Both the position numbers and the translations under genes were made by a program. This document shows positions 49,252 through 58,315 of a DNA stretch of 64,000 nt, one piece after another. The stretch spans positions 186,001-250,000 of the forward strand of contig NZ_NKYF01000010.1 of NCBI RefSeq assembly GCF_002262885.1. The letters are read 5' to 3'. This DNA comes from Pseudonocardia sp. MH-G8. Lineage in GTDB: Bacteria; Actinomycetota; Actinomycetes; Mycobacteriales; Pseudonocardiaceae. The notes under the pieces were generated by a model. The model saw only the letters and a program-made list of their open reading frames with translations. It did no database searches and was not told the origin of the DNA. How positions within the stretch are numbered: the stretch's first letter is position 1; each line of letters begins with the position of its first letter.

Positions 49252-52200
49252 GTCCGTCGACGCGGGCCGTGCGGCAGCAGTTCGTTGAGCACGGCGAAGG
49301 TCTCGGGTGGAAGCTCTTCGGGCACGTCAAAGCCGCGCGCGTCGAGCAGGATCGCGGCGTAGCGCTCCATCTCGGAAGGCCTGTCTTCGGCGTGCGCGAT
49401 GCGCATCAGGTCGGTCAGGGGGCGGTCGAAGACGACGTCGACGTCGACGGTGCGCGCGATCTCGGCGGCCCGGCGGGCGAGCGCGGGGTCGCCGGCGGCC
49501 AAGGCGAGGTCGACGAGTTCGTGCGCGGCGTCGACGAGGAAGCCGGGGATCTGCAGGTCGTGGCGCTGGTCGTGGTTGTTCAGCCAGGCGTAACCACCCG
49601 GGCGTAAGGCGCTGAGGACGGGGCCGCGGATCAGTCCGAGCGCGGCTTCGTAGTCGGTGACCGCCCCGTCGTGGCCGGCGGCGTGCCGTGCTTGTGCGCG
49701 CTTGCGCAGGCGGCGGAACAGGTCCCAGTCCAGCAGGTGACCTCGCAGCCGATAGGTGCTGTCGCTCTGCATGTCGCTGACGAAGGCGCGTTCCGAGTCG
49801 CTGTCGAGCCCGCGTCCGGCCCAGCGGCGTGCGCCGTAGAAGGCGTGCCGGACGGTGGCGGGATCGATCTTGTTGCCCTCGGGCCACAGATCGGTCACCG
49901 CGGTCTGCATTGTGACGCCGAGCGGGTGCAGGCTGAGGTAGACGAGCACTTCGGTGAACCAGCTGGGCCGCACTGCCGGAAACTGGCCCGGGGCGCGTAC
50001 GACCGGCTCGCCGAGGATGCCGACGAGCGGGACGTCGGGTGTGCCCTCGGCTGACCAGCGTGCGAGATCATGGTCGAGGTCGGGGTCCTGCTGTTCGACG
50101 ATCGTCAGTCGTCGCACGGCTTCGGGATCGGGCGGCGGCTTCACCGCGGTTTCCGGTCGCTCGTCGAGTGTCCCGTCCTCACGCATCCCGTCGGCCCAGG
50201 TCTCGGGCGCGGCGGCAGGGCCTGCGGGCACGTCGGGTTGCGCGGTCGGTGCGAGGATCTCGGCCAGGCCGGCGCCGGTGGTTCCTGACATGTTCTCGGC
50301 CGACCAGTGCTCCTCGCCGACGTCGGGCATCAGCAGCTGACCTCCATCGGTGACGTGCAGTTCGTGGCCGGCGAGCGCGATGCCGGCGGTGACGACCGCG
50401 ACGGGTGCGCGTCGGGTCCCGCCGATCTCCCCGGCGATGTCTGCGAGTCCGGCGCGTTCCTCGTCGGTCGCCGGACCGGTCGCGAGCAGCACGACCGGTA
50501 GCCATGCGTCGGGTGCGGTTCCATCGAGACGCCCGTGCAGCAGCGACGGCACGCCCAGCTGAGCGAGGGTGTCGCGTGCCGCGCGCAAGCGTGCGCGGAT
50601 CTCGGTGAGGCCGGCGGCGACGTCGGGGAGCACCTGCAGCCGTTCCGGGTTGAGCGGGGCCAGTTCGGCGCCGAATCCGACGAGCAGGATCTCGCAGTCC
50701 TCGCTCCACCTGCTGTTCGCCAACTCAGCTGCGACATGCCGCAGGAGTCCCGTGGCCAGGCCCAGGTTGCCCGTGACGTGGGCGATGCCGAGCTCTTCGA
50801 GATCGACGAGGAGCGTCTGCCCACCTGCCCCGGTCGCGACCGAGACGAGCGTGGGGAACGGTGCGCAGTACCCACCGGCGTCGTCGGGCCCGAGCGGTAG
50901 GTTGGCCGTCGCCGGAACCGACCAGGTCCGGCCCTCGAGTGGCTCGAAGGGCTCGGGCAGGGAAGCCTGCGCGGCGAGCGAGACCACGGCGTGCTCGGAA
51001 TCGAGGATCGCGGTTCTCAGCGGTGGAGCGTCGATACCGGCCCAATCGCTGAGCGCGAGGCCGCGCAGCGCCGCGTCCAGGAAGGCGGCGTCGACGGTCG
51101 GCTCGCTGGCCGCGGCGATCCACTCGGCGCGCCCCGCGTCGTCGCTCGGCACGGCGATCCGGTGGTACGGCCGCCGGGCGCGCAGCTGGCGGCGCCTCCG
51201 CAGCGCCAGTGCGGCCACCAGCCCGGCGACCACGAGTGAAGATGACCCGAGCACGACCGCGACAGTCGAACCATCATTCGCTTCGGGATCAGCAGGCGGA
51301 TCCGCTTCGGGCGCTTCGATCTGCGCATCGGTGTGCGCTTCCGCCGACCTCTCCTCGTTTCCGGGACTCGGCGGCACTGTGGTCGTCGGAGGTGGCAGCG
51401 GTTCAGGCGGGGGCGGGTCATCGGGAATCGGTGCAGCTGCAGGCGGCGATACGGGTTCGGGCCGCGGCTCTTCAGGTACGGGATCCGCCGATGGCGGAGG
51501 CTGAGTCGGCTCGGGGAGCACGAGGGTCCAGCCGGGCCGGATCAGATCGGGATGGTTGAGCCGCTGTCCGTCGAGCTGGAGGCGACCACGGTTCTCCTCG
51601 AACACCGCGTCGGCGCGGCTCGGATCGCCCAGATGCTGGGCGGCGATCTCGGTGAGCGTGTCGCCGGGGCCGACGACGGCGACGTGTCCGTCGGCGTCGG
51701 GTCCGGGCACCGCGTCGGCTGGCAGCTCCAGCAGCCAGCCGGTTCGCAGCAAGGCCGCTTCGGTCAGGCGCTCACCGTCGGGCTGCTCGCGGCCCGAGTT
51801 GAGCTCGTAGATCTCGCGCCAGCGCAGCGGGTCGCCGAGGGTCTTCTCCGCGATCCGCCAGAGCGTGTCCCGTGGTTGTACCTCGTACTGCGGGCCCCCT
51901 GTGCGCTCCTCGGCTGGTGCGGTGCCCGAGGTGCCATCCGAAGGAGCCGCGCTCGTCAACGCAGTGGCAGGAGCGGCAGATGCAGTGGCCGATCCGGCTG
52001 ACAGCAGCGCTCCCACAAGGACAGCAGCGAGCGCGCGGCTTATCCCCAGACCGGGCAGCTCGACTCGGGTCGTCGGCCGTCGCCGCAGCACGCCGAGGAA
52101 CTCGGCGATCAAGGAGAGGGTCAGTTGTAGCCACAGGGCGGCGCCGACGAGCAGAAGGAACCAGAGGAACAAGCGGCCGTCGTCCGGGCGAGCCAGCATC

Positions 52201-52343
52201 GCGAGGAGCTCGGCAGGCGAGGGCCGGGGTGCCGGGAACGCGGCCCTGGCCACCAGCCAGAGCAGAACCGGCACTCCCGCGACGATCCCGAGGATCGCGG
52301 CTGCAGCGAACGTCGCGCGGACCAGTCGCCCGAAACTCATCAC
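49248..52343 (-). CDS. LysM-BTAD membrane protein
   Basis: This 1031-residue protein has two N-terminal helices, a Ser/Ala/Pro segment, and two LysM-like modules (DTLWRIAEKTLGDPLRWREI and DTLTEIAAQHLGDPSRADAV). A Pro-rich linker and a third membrane helix (VAVVLGSSSLVVAGLVAALAL) follow. A large cytoplasmic part then ends in a winged helix plus BTAD-type helical repeat (HAFYGARRWAGR, WDLFRRLRKRAQAR). Such fusions occur in actinobacterial Tad loci. It may link peptidoglycan binding to regulation of the pilus operon. The role is inference. Confidence 0.8.
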   Translation of the reverse strand: MMSFGRLVRATFAAAAILGIVAGVPVLLWLVARAAFPAPRPSPAELLAMLARPDDGRLFLWFLLLVGAALWLQLTLSLIAEFLGVLRRRPTTRVELPGLGISRALAAVLVGALLSAGSATASAAPATALTSAAPSDGTSGTAPAEERTGGPQYEVQPRDTLWRIAEKTLGDPLRWREIYELNSGREQPDGERLTEAALLRTGWLLELPADAVPGPDADGHVAVVGPGDTLTEIAAQHLGDPSRADAVFEENRGRLQLDGQRLNHPDLIRPGWTLVLPEPTQPPPSADPVPEEPRPEPVSPPAAAPIPDDPPPPEPLPPPTTTVPPSPGNEERSAEAHTDAQIEAPEADPPADPEANDGSTVAVVLGSSSLVVAGLVAALALRRRRQLRARRPYHRIAVPSDDAGRAEWIAAASEPTVDAAFLDAALRGLALSDWAGIDAPPLRTAILDSEHAVVSLAAQASLPEPFEPLEGRTWSVPATANLPLGPDDAGGYCAPFPTLVSVATGAGGQTLLVDLEELGIAHVTGNLGLATGLLRHVAAELANSRWSEDCEILLVGFGAELAPLNPERLQVLPDVAAGLTEIRARLRAARDTLAQLGVPSLLHGRLDGTAPDAWLPVVLLATGPATDEERAGLADIAGEIGGTRRAPVAVVTAGIALAGHELHVTDGGQLLMPDVGEEHWSAENMSGTTGAGLAEILAPTAQPDVPAGPAAAPETWADGMREDGTLDERPETAVKPPPDPEAVRRLTIVEQQDPDLDHDLARWSAEGTPDVPLVGILGEPVVRAPGQFPAVRPSWFTEVLVYLSLHPLGVTMQTAVTDLWPEGNKIDPATVRHAFYGARRWAGRGLDSDSERAFVSDMQSDSTYRLRGHLLDWDLFRRLRKRAQARHAAGHDGAVTDYEAALGLIRGPVLSALRPGGYAWLNNHDQRHDLQIPGFLVDAAHELVDLALAAGDPALARRAAEIARTVDVDVVFDRPLTDLMRIAHAEDRPSEMERYAAILLDARGFDVPEELPPETFAVLNELLPHGPRRRT

Positions 52344-52756
52344 GGTGCCCCTTCGGGGAGAACGGGAACGAGGACCGCTTCAGCGGAGCCGCGGCTCGTG
52401 AGTTCGTCCTGTCCGGCGAGCCCCAGGAGGACGGTCGGCCGGCGCACCGTGACCTCGACGCGGATGCGGTCAGGAGCGGCGATGATCACCTCGCCGTCGA
52501 CGCCGGCGGCGAGGAGGTACCGACGGGCGGATTCCGCAGCCGCCGCCGGGTCGACGGCAGCGACGCCACGGATCAACGCCCTCGGATCGAGGTCCTGGCC
52601 CGCTGCCCTCGCGGCTTCCTCGGCGAGGGCATCGGCGCGCGCCACGCCTTGTGCCGCACGGACACCGTCGATGGCGAGCCCGACGACGAGCAACATCGCC
52701 AGCATGCTGATCGCCATCGGCACGCTGACAGAACCGCCGCCTCGTTCCCCGTTCAC
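52340..52756 (-). CDS. TadG-like pilus-locus protein
   Basis: The 138-residue protein has a basic N-terminus, GERGGGSVSVPMAISML and one helix (MLAMLLVVGLAIDGVRA), then a small extracytoplasmic domain (VEVTVRRPTVLLGLAG). The G-x-x-x-V-P entry lacks the Glu at +5 found in the two neighbours, so it may not be cleaved by the peptidase. TadG-like role inferred. GTG 52756 overlaps the preceding stop. Confidence 0.65.
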   Translation of the reverse strand: MNGERGGGSVSVPMAISMLAMLLVVGLAIDGVRAAQGVARADALAEEAARAAGQDLDPRALIRGVAAVDPAAAAESARRYLLAAGVDGEVIIAAPDRIRVEVTVRRPTVLLGLAGQDELTSRGSAEAVLVPVLPEGAP

Positions 52757-53187
52757 GTCCGCACCCGGTACCGGTCGATCGGGCTGGCGAAATCTGCCGT
52801 GACTTCTCGGCCGCCGGGAAGCCCTGGCAGCCCGAGATCCGACCAGCGGACGGCACAGGTCACGCGGGCGCGCATAACTGAGTGCACCCCGATCGGCGCG
52901 GACGCAGGATCGGCCTCCACTGCGACCTCGAGGTGGTCGCACACGATGCCCTGCCCCTCGAGCACCCGGCGGCTCTCTTCCTCTGCCGCGACCCGCCCCG
53001 TCGCGGGGTCCCGCTGGACGGAGGCGATCCGTGCGGCCGATCGGGCCGCTTGGTCGACTGCTGACTCCGCAGCGGTCAGCCGCCCGGCTGCCATCGCGAA
53101 GGCGAGCAGCACCCCGATGACCACGGCGAGGATTGCGGCCTCGGTCGCCGGGCCACCGCCCCGCTCCGCGTCAGCGACGATCCTCAT
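52753..53187 (-). CDS. TadE-like minor pseudopilin
   Basis: The 144-residue protein opens ERGGGPATEAAILAVVIGVL, that is Gly followed by GPATE with Glu at +5, the prepilin-peptidase signal of TadE/F proteins. One helix and an extracytoplasmic domain with two Cys follow. The ATG overlaps the preceding TadE gene. It is likely a pilus initiator. Confidence 0.75.
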   Translation of the reverse strand: MRIVADAERGGGPATEAAILAVVIGVLLAFAMAAGRLTAAESAVDQAARSAARIASVQRDPATGRVAAEEESRRVLEGQGIVCDHLEVAVEADPASAPIGVHSVMRARVTCAVRWSDLGLPGLPGGREVTADFASPIDRYRVRT

Positions 53188-53582
53188 GGGGTCACGCGCT
53201 CCACCGCTCCCACCGCTTCCTTCGACACGTGCAGGGCTACGCCGGGCACCAGCGACAGCGCATCGCCGCTGACGCGCACACGGAGCACACCTGTCGCCTG
53301 ATCGAGTTCGGCCGCAACTTCAGCGGACCCGAGACTGCTGCCTGCGGCTCGCCGCAGGAACGCCTCCGCATCGCGTCGCGCATCAGCCGCGGAGGCCGCG
53401 TGGTGGTAGCGCCCTGCCCGGAGGCCCTCCTCGGCGGCGGTGAGCGCGAGCTGTCCCGCGTAGAAGACGAGCGCGACCTGAACCACCGCGGAGATCATCA
53501 GAAGCATCGCGAGCCACAGCAACGCCATCTCCACGCTCGTGGAGCCTCCGCGCTCGGAACCATCTAGGCGCATGACCTGCAC
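53184..53582 (-). CDS. TadE-like minor pseudopilin
   Basis: The 132-residue protein has ERGGSTSVEMALLWLAMLLM, Gly followed by STSVE with Glu at +5, the classic TadE signature, then an extracytoplasmic alpha/beta domain. GTG 53582 or ATG 53573 could start it. It is the first of three TadE/G genes in the operon. Confidence 0.82.
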   Translation of the reverse strand: MQVMRLDGSERGGSTSVEMALLWLAMLLMISAVVQVALVFYAGQLALTAAEEGLRAGRYHHAASAADARRDAEAFLRRAAGSSLGSAEVAAELDQATGVLRVRVSGDALSLVPGVALHVSKEAVGAVERVTP

Positions 53583-53612
53583 GACAATCAGCCGGCAATC
53601 AACCCAGCGCGG

Positions 53613-53810
53613 CTACTCGTCGAGGGCTCCGAGCTTCTTGGCGACGAAGGCGCCCACTCCGGCAGCGATCGCGCCTGCGACCACGGCGCCTCCGGAGATG
53701 TGGAAGCCCTCGTCGGTGTTGCGTCCGCCCCCACGCTCGTCGACCGGGCCGAGTCGTTGCTGCAGCCAGAGCAGGAGGTTCGTGAGGTGCATGTTCGTCG
53801 TGGTCCACAT
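53613..53810 (-). CDS. Flp/Tad-type major pilin candidate
   Basis: This 65-residue protein has GGGRNTDEGFHIS, a Gly with Glu at +5, then a single Gly/Ala/Val helix (GGAVVAGAIAAGVGAF) and a short AKKLGALDE tail. After cleavage the mature pilin would be about 36 residues, an extremely small Flp type. AGGAGAGGA precedes the ATG. Position between tadC and tadE is the usual one for flp in actinobacteria. Confidence 0.6.
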   Translation of the reverse strand: MWTTTNMHLTNLLLWLQQRLGPVDERGGGRNTDEGFHISGGAVVAGAIAAGVGAFVAKKLGALDE

Positions 53811-53824
53811 GGCGTGTCCTCTCC

Positions 53825-54697
53825 TCAGATCGTCAGCAGTGCGACACCGGCCGGGTACAGGACCCAGGCGGAGATCAGGAAGACCTGCAGGGCGCCGGGG
53901 GTGCTCATCTGGCCGCTGGCGCGGTGCGCATCGGCATGCTCGTCGGCGCGCAGCTCGTCCTGCAGGCTGTCGGCACGGGCGAGCAGCGTGTCGATGACGG
54001 CGCCGCCGTCCTGGCCGGCGGTGGCGGCGATCGTCGACAGGTCGGCGAGTTCGTCGATCTCGACGCGCTCCCCGAACTGTCGCAGCCCTTCCCAGGGCAT
54101 GCGGCCGTTGCGGGCGGCGTCGTCGAGCTCGTCGCGGATGCGGCGCATCGCCCAGCCGTCGGCCAGGATCTGGGCGGGTACCGACAGCGCGGTTGCCACG
54201 CCGGCCCCGCCGCGTCGTAGCAGGCTCACCTGCTGCAGGTACGCAACCAGGGCGTGCCGGAGCTCGTCACGGGCGGCGTCGGCGCGGTCACCGACCTGCC
54301 GCCCGTAGGCGCTCCAGCCGACGGCTGCTCCGACGACTGTGAAGCCGACCGGGACGACGATGTGCAGCCCGACGTCGAGCACAGTGAGGACGGCGGCGAG
54401 CACCGGACCCGACGAGCCGTACACCGCCGCGGCACGGAGTCGTCCGAGCAGGAACCGCTCCCGGGTCCAGCCCAGCAGGGCGAGGTCTGCGGTCGGCGCG
54501 CCTCCCGGCAGGTGCCGCAACAGCGCGGTCCGGCGATGACTCGGCCCGGCCCGCGTCAGCGGTGTGCGTTCGTCGAGCGCCGCCAGGGCGTCGCCGAGCA
54601 GAGGGTGGCCGCGTCCGAAGGCCGACGTGCACAGCGTCGCAGCGACGCCGAGCGCTGCTCCGGCGACGATGCTCACGATGAGGACGTGGTTCATCAC
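53825..54697 (-). CDS. tadC: TadC, type II/IV secretion inner-membrane platform protein
   Basis: The 290-residue T2SSF-type protein has helices at the start, near 110-150 and at the C-terminus, with the cytoplasmic domain ELRHALVAYLQQVSLLRRGG. GTG 54697 overlaps the tadB stop (GTGA). It forms the platform with TadB for pilus assembly. Confidence 0.86.
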   Translation of the reverse strand: MMNHVLIVSIVAGAALGVAATLCTSAFGRGHPLLGDALAALDERTPLTRAGPSHRRTALLRHLPGGAPTADLALLGWTRERFLLGRLRAAAVYGSSGPVLAAVLTVLDVGLHIVVPVGFTVVGAAVGWSAYGRQVGDRADAARDELRHALVAYLQQVSLLRRGGAGVATALSVPAQILADGWAMRRIRDELDDAARNGRMPWEGLRQFGERVEIDELADLSTIAATAGQDGGAVIDTLLARADSLQDELRADEHADAHRASGQMSTPGALQVFLISAWVLYPAGVALLTI

Positions 54698-55596
54698 CGC
54701 GCTCCAGACCCGAGGAACCGGGGAGCGGGGCGGCCGAGTGCCAACCGCCGCATCCAGACGAGCAGCGCGAGCGTGCTCGCCAGCAGCGTCGCCATCACCA
54801 GCTGACCGGTCGGGCTGCTGTAGGGCGCGGCGAACGAGGGCACCAGCGCCAGCAGCACGAGGACACCTGCTTGGATGACCAGCAGCATCTTGATCGATTG
54901 ACGGGACTCGGCACGCGCGGCTTCGATGTCCCGGCGAGCGCGGACGTCACGGGCAAGCCCGTCGGCGAGTTGGCGCAGCACCCGCGCGACACCCACGCTC
55001 TGCTGGTGCAGCGCGAGCATGACGGCCGCGGCTACGGCGTCGCCGTCGCGATCGTCGAGCGCGTCGGCGAACCCACGTAATGCCGTCGTCGGGCTCGCCC
55101 CCTCGTCGGCCAGGCGGCGGGCGAGCGTTGCCACCGGCTGGTCGATGGCATCCTCGACATGCGGGGCGGTGACCCGGATGGCTTGCGCAAGTCCGACCGC
55201 GCCGCCGCCGACGAGGGTGTCGGCCATCCGACGGCACCACGCCTCGAGCGCCTCCGACCGCTTGATCCGATCCTGGGCCACCTTCGCCGAGCCGAGCAGC
55301 CATGGCGACCAGAAACCGACCGCGGTGACGGCCACGCCGACGACGGGCCACCCGGTGACCAGCCAGACCACGATGCCCACCGCAATGCACGCCAGCACCC
55401 GGACGCGCTCCTGCCCCGTGCGCCGGCCCGGCGTCCGAGTGCTCGCCACGACCGAGGCGAAGCGCCGCCGCCACCGCGACGGTGCTGAGACACCGGTCGG
55501 CAACCCGGCGACGACCAGCAGAACTCCGATCAGCGAGATGGCGCCCGCGGCGGCTGCGACGGCGCTCACCACGCCCGCCGTCCCGGCTCGGGCCAT
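54694..55596 (-). CDS. tadB: TadB, type II/IV secretion inner-membrane platform protein
   Basis: The 300-residue T2SSF protein has helices at residues 10-30 and near 80-120, the cytoplasmic domain EAWCRRMADTLVGGGAVGLA, and two C-terminal helices. It overlaps TadA by 31 bp. It is the partner of TadC. Confidence 0.87.
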   Translation of the reverse strand: MARAGTAGVVSAVAAAAGAISLIGVLLVVAGLPTGVSAPSRWRRRFASVVASTRTPGRRTGQERVRVLACIAVGIVVWLVTGWPVVGVAVTAVGFWSPWLLGSAKVAQDRIKRSEALEAWCRRMADTLVGGGAVGLAQAIRVTAPHVEDAIDQPVATLARRLADEGASPTTALRGFADALDDRDGDAVAAAVMLALHQQSVGVARVLRQLADGLARDVRARRDIEAARAESRQSIKMLLVIQAGVLVLLALVPSFAAPYSSPTGQLVMATLLASTLALLVWMRRLALGRPAPRFLGSGAR

Positions 55597-56963
55597 TGGT
55601 CGACGTCCGGGCGATGCAGGAACGTGAGCGGTATGCCCGACTCGTCGAACGCGTCCCGTCGTTGCGGCAGCATCTGGAACCGGCCTCGCGGGTCCGCCCC
55701 GCCGGACGGCGCCGCGAAGATCCGGTTCAGGGCGATGGCACCCACCTCGTTCACGTCGGTGACCTCCGCGATCTCCGCGACGAACCGACCGGCGCCCCCG
55801 AGTGCCGGGTGGGTCATGTGCCGCATGTGCACGACGTAGTCGATGCCCGTGGCAGCCAAGCGGGTGATGTAGCTGTCCGAGCAGTTCGGACCGGCCCCCT
55901 CCAATGCGGCCACGATGAGGCGCTCGAGTGCGTCACCGGCCGAACTCGCATGCAGTGTGCACATCGAGCCGGGCATCCCCGCGGTCATCGCCTTGAGCAT
56001 CGGCAACGCCTCCGCGCCGCGGACCTCGCCGACGACGACGCGCGTGACCGACATCCGAAGCGTCTGGTGCAGCAACTGGGACAACGACACCTCACCGGCC
56101 CGCGTCCCGGTGGAGGAATCGGTCTCCGTCGAACCGGGACGGGCCTGCATCGCGTAGAGAAGTGCGGGCGCTCGCGGCAGCCGGTGCAGATCGAGCTCGT
56201 ACTCGGTCTCCAGCGTTGCGAACCGCTCGCCAGGAGAGATCTCACGCGCGAGCGCGCGCAACAACGTCGTCTTTCCGACCGAAGGCGGTCCCGTGATCAG
56301 CATATTTCGTCGCGCCTGGACGAGCGCCCGTAGGAACAGCGCGATGCCGACCGAGATCGTGCCGACCTGCAGCAGGTTGTCGAGCGTGACGTCGACGAGT
56401 CTGTGGCGTCGGATCGTCACCGTCGGGCGGGGGACGACGTCACGCAGGGCTGCCAGCCGTGAGCCGTCGGGAAGCTGCATGTTGAGCATCGGCTGTGCCG
56501 AGGAGAACGCGCGCTCCGACGCGCCGTGGTGTGCGGCGATGTACTGCAGCTGCGCGATCAGCTCGTCGTCGGAATCGGCAACGGGCTCCGCTGCGCGACG
56601 CACCGCCCCATCGCGCAGCCGCAGCAGCGGGGTGTCGCTGCCGGTGATGTGGATGTCCTCGACGTCGGGCAGGTCGAGCAGGGCCTGCAGGCGGCCGAGG
56701 CCCCAGATGGTGCTCTCGATGGCCCGTACCACCTGTGCCTCGTCGGCTCGGCTCAGCGGGGCGCTTCCGACGGTCATCCGGCGTCGGGTCTCCGACGCGA
56801 GTTCGTCCTCGATCCATCCGCGGATCAGCTGGCGCTGATCCGATGCGGTGAGCGTCGCCCGTCGCGGATGATCACTCAACTGCTCGAGAACGGTGGCCCG
56901 GATGCGATCGACGACGGCGCGATCAACCGAGACACCTGACCGCTCAACATGACCCGTGGTCAC
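55566..56963 (-). CDS. tadA: TadA/CpaF secretion ATPase
   Basis: The 465-residue hexameric ATPase of the VirB11/GspE superfamily has N-terminal domain (IRGWIEDELAS), Walker A GPPSVGKTTLLRAL, Asp/Glu box ETEYELDLHRL, Walker B VVVGEVRGAEALPMLKAM and His box CTLHASS. It powers Tad pilus assembly. I chose GTG 56963, which overlaps the CpaE-like stop; longer reading would run into that gene in antisense. Confidence 0.93.
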   Translation of the reverse strand: MTTGHVERSGVSVDRAVVDRIRATVLEQLSDHPRRATLTASDQRQLIRGWIEDELASETRRRMTVGSAPLSRADEAQVVRAIESTIWGLGRLQALLDLPDVEDIHITGSDTPLLRLRDGAVRRAAEPVADSDDELIAQLQYIAAHHGASERAFSSAQPMLNMQLPDGSRLAALRDVVPRPTVTIRRHRLVDVTLDNLLQVGTISVGIALFLRALVQARRNMLITGPPSVGKTTLLRALAREISPGERFATLETEYELDLHRLPRAPALLYAMQARPGSTETDSSTGTRAGEVSLSQLLHQTLRMSVTRVVVGEVRGAEALPMLKAMTAGMPGSMCTLHASSAGDALERLIVAALEGAGPNCSDSYITRLAATGIDYVVHMRHMTHPALGGAGRFVAEIAEVTDVNEVGAIALNRIFAAPSGGADPRGRFQMLPQRRDAFDESGIPLTFLHRPDVDQWPEPGRRAW

Positions 56964-57685
56964 GATGCCGCCTGAGCTGGTGGTGCCGCGAGCGCGATGC
57001 GACGTGCCTCGCGTTGCAGCGCACTGCGCCGGAAGCCGGGGCCCGGCTCGCGTCCTTCGGCCCAGACGCGCGCAGCGCGCGGGTCGAGTGGTAGCTGGCC
57101 GAGGAGGGGAACCTGGCACGCCGTGGCGATGTCGCCCGCGGAATACGGCCGGCCGGCGCCGACGACGAGCAGGCCCAACGCCGCCGCCGACGGCAGCACC
57201 TCCTCGCGGAGGAGCGCGGTGAGCCTCGCGGCGGATCGCGCCGCGGGCAACGTCGACCCCGTGACGACCACGACGTGGTGGCTGGCCTGCAACAGCGGGG
57301 TGATGCCGCCACTGGCCAGGAAGCGACCTCCGTCGCACAGCACGTCGATGTCACCGAGGGCGCGGAACGCGCCTGACAGCTGTGCCCAGGGGACGGCGGC
57401 CGCCTGGCCGGGTCGCCCCAGTCCACCCAGCACCGCCGGCCCGTGGTCGACCCGTACCGCCATCCGCTGCAGCAAGTGACCCACCGGCTCGTGACGGGCC
57501 TGGACGACCAGCTCCAGGACGGTCGAGCCCGGCGGCCAACTACCGCGGCCCAGGCCCGCCGCGATGTCGCCACCGGAAGGGTCTGCGTCGACGACGAACG
57601 CCTCGCGAGGCCATTCGGCGGCCAACGCGAGTGTGGCCGTCGTGACACCGGGACTGTTCTTGGCCGAGACGAAAGTGATCAGCAT
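56960..57685 (-). CDS. CpaE/MinD-like ATPase with altered P-loop
   Basis: The 241-residue ParA/MinD-superfamily protein has AKNSPGVTTATLALA in the P-loop. Compared with KGGVGKTT, the leading signature Lys remains but the P-loop Lys is Val, so ATP hydrolysis may be impaired. VVDADPSGGD supplies the Walker A' Asp. CpaE proteins position the Tad machine at a pole. It overlaps tadA and lies after cpaB. Confidence 0.82.
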   Translation of the reverse strand: MLITFVSAKNSPGVTTATLALAAEWPREAFVVDADPSGGDIAAGLGRGSWPPGSTVLELVVQARHEPVGHLLQRMAVRVDHGPAVLGGLGRPGQAAAVPWAQLSGAFRALGDIDVLCDGGRFLASGGITPLLQASHHVVVVTGSTLPAARSAARLTALLREEVLPSAAALGLLVVGAGRPYSAGDIATACQVPLLGQLPLDPRAARVWAEGREPGPGFRRSALQREARRIALAAPPAQAAS

Positions 57686-57688
57686 CGG

Positions 57689-58315
57689 TCATCCCCGTCC
57701 GACGAGGACGAGCACTGTGCGGTCGTCGCCCGCTGCCCGCGCGAGGCTCGGCACGATTCCTTCGGGCACGAGCAGATCGACGGTCCGTCGGCCCGAGACG
57801 TCTGGGCTTCCCACGGCCAGGACGAGTGCCCGCACGCTGGCAGCGGTGTCGTCGAGGCGAACCACCAGCACCTCGTCGCGAACGGTCAGCGGGGTGGTCG
57901 GTACTTGCCCTGGCCCGACGGCGATGCCGATCACTGCGTCCCCTGCCGCGGGAAGCGGATCTGCGCGCAGGGCGTCGGGCGGAAGCACCTGCCCGGCGAA
58001 GAGGTCGGTGGCTGCGGGCCGGCCGACGACCGTGTCGACATCGCTCCAGGCGATGCTGCTGAGTCCGGATCCCGTCGGGAGGGGCGCCGGTCGGACGTCC
58101 AGGTTGGAGATCACCTGGCCGAACGGCACGGGCCGCGCCAGTGCCACGACCGTGACGTGCCGGGTGGCCTCCTGATAGGCGAACCAGCCGAGCAGAGCAC
58201 CGACGATGCCGAGCAGGGCACCCAGCACCAGTAGCCGGGACGGGCGGCGTCGGCGCAGACGTGGCGGAGCGAGCTGTCCGTCGACGCCGGACTGGGGGAT
58301 GGTCGACTGCCTCAT
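57689..58315 (-). CDS. CpaB/RcpC-like SAF-domain protein
   Basis: The 208-residue protein has one N-terminal helix (LLVLGALLGIVGALLGWFAY) and a SAF-type beta-clip domain (ARPVPFGQVISNLDVR then AGQVLPPDAL). It probably modulates the pilus pore in the envelope. It is encoded between the secreted protein and the CpaE-like gene. Confidence 0.83.
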   Translation of the reverse strand: MRQSTIPQSGVDGQLAPPRLRRRRPSRLLVLGALLGIVGALLGWFAYQEATRHVTVVALARPVPFGQVISNLDVRPAPLPTGSGLSSIAWSDVDTVVGRPAATDLFAGQVLPPDALRADPLPAAGDAVIGIAVGPGQVPTTPLTVRDEVLVVRLDDTAASVRALVLAVGSPDVSGRRTVDLLVPEGIVPSLARAAGDDRTVLVLVGRG

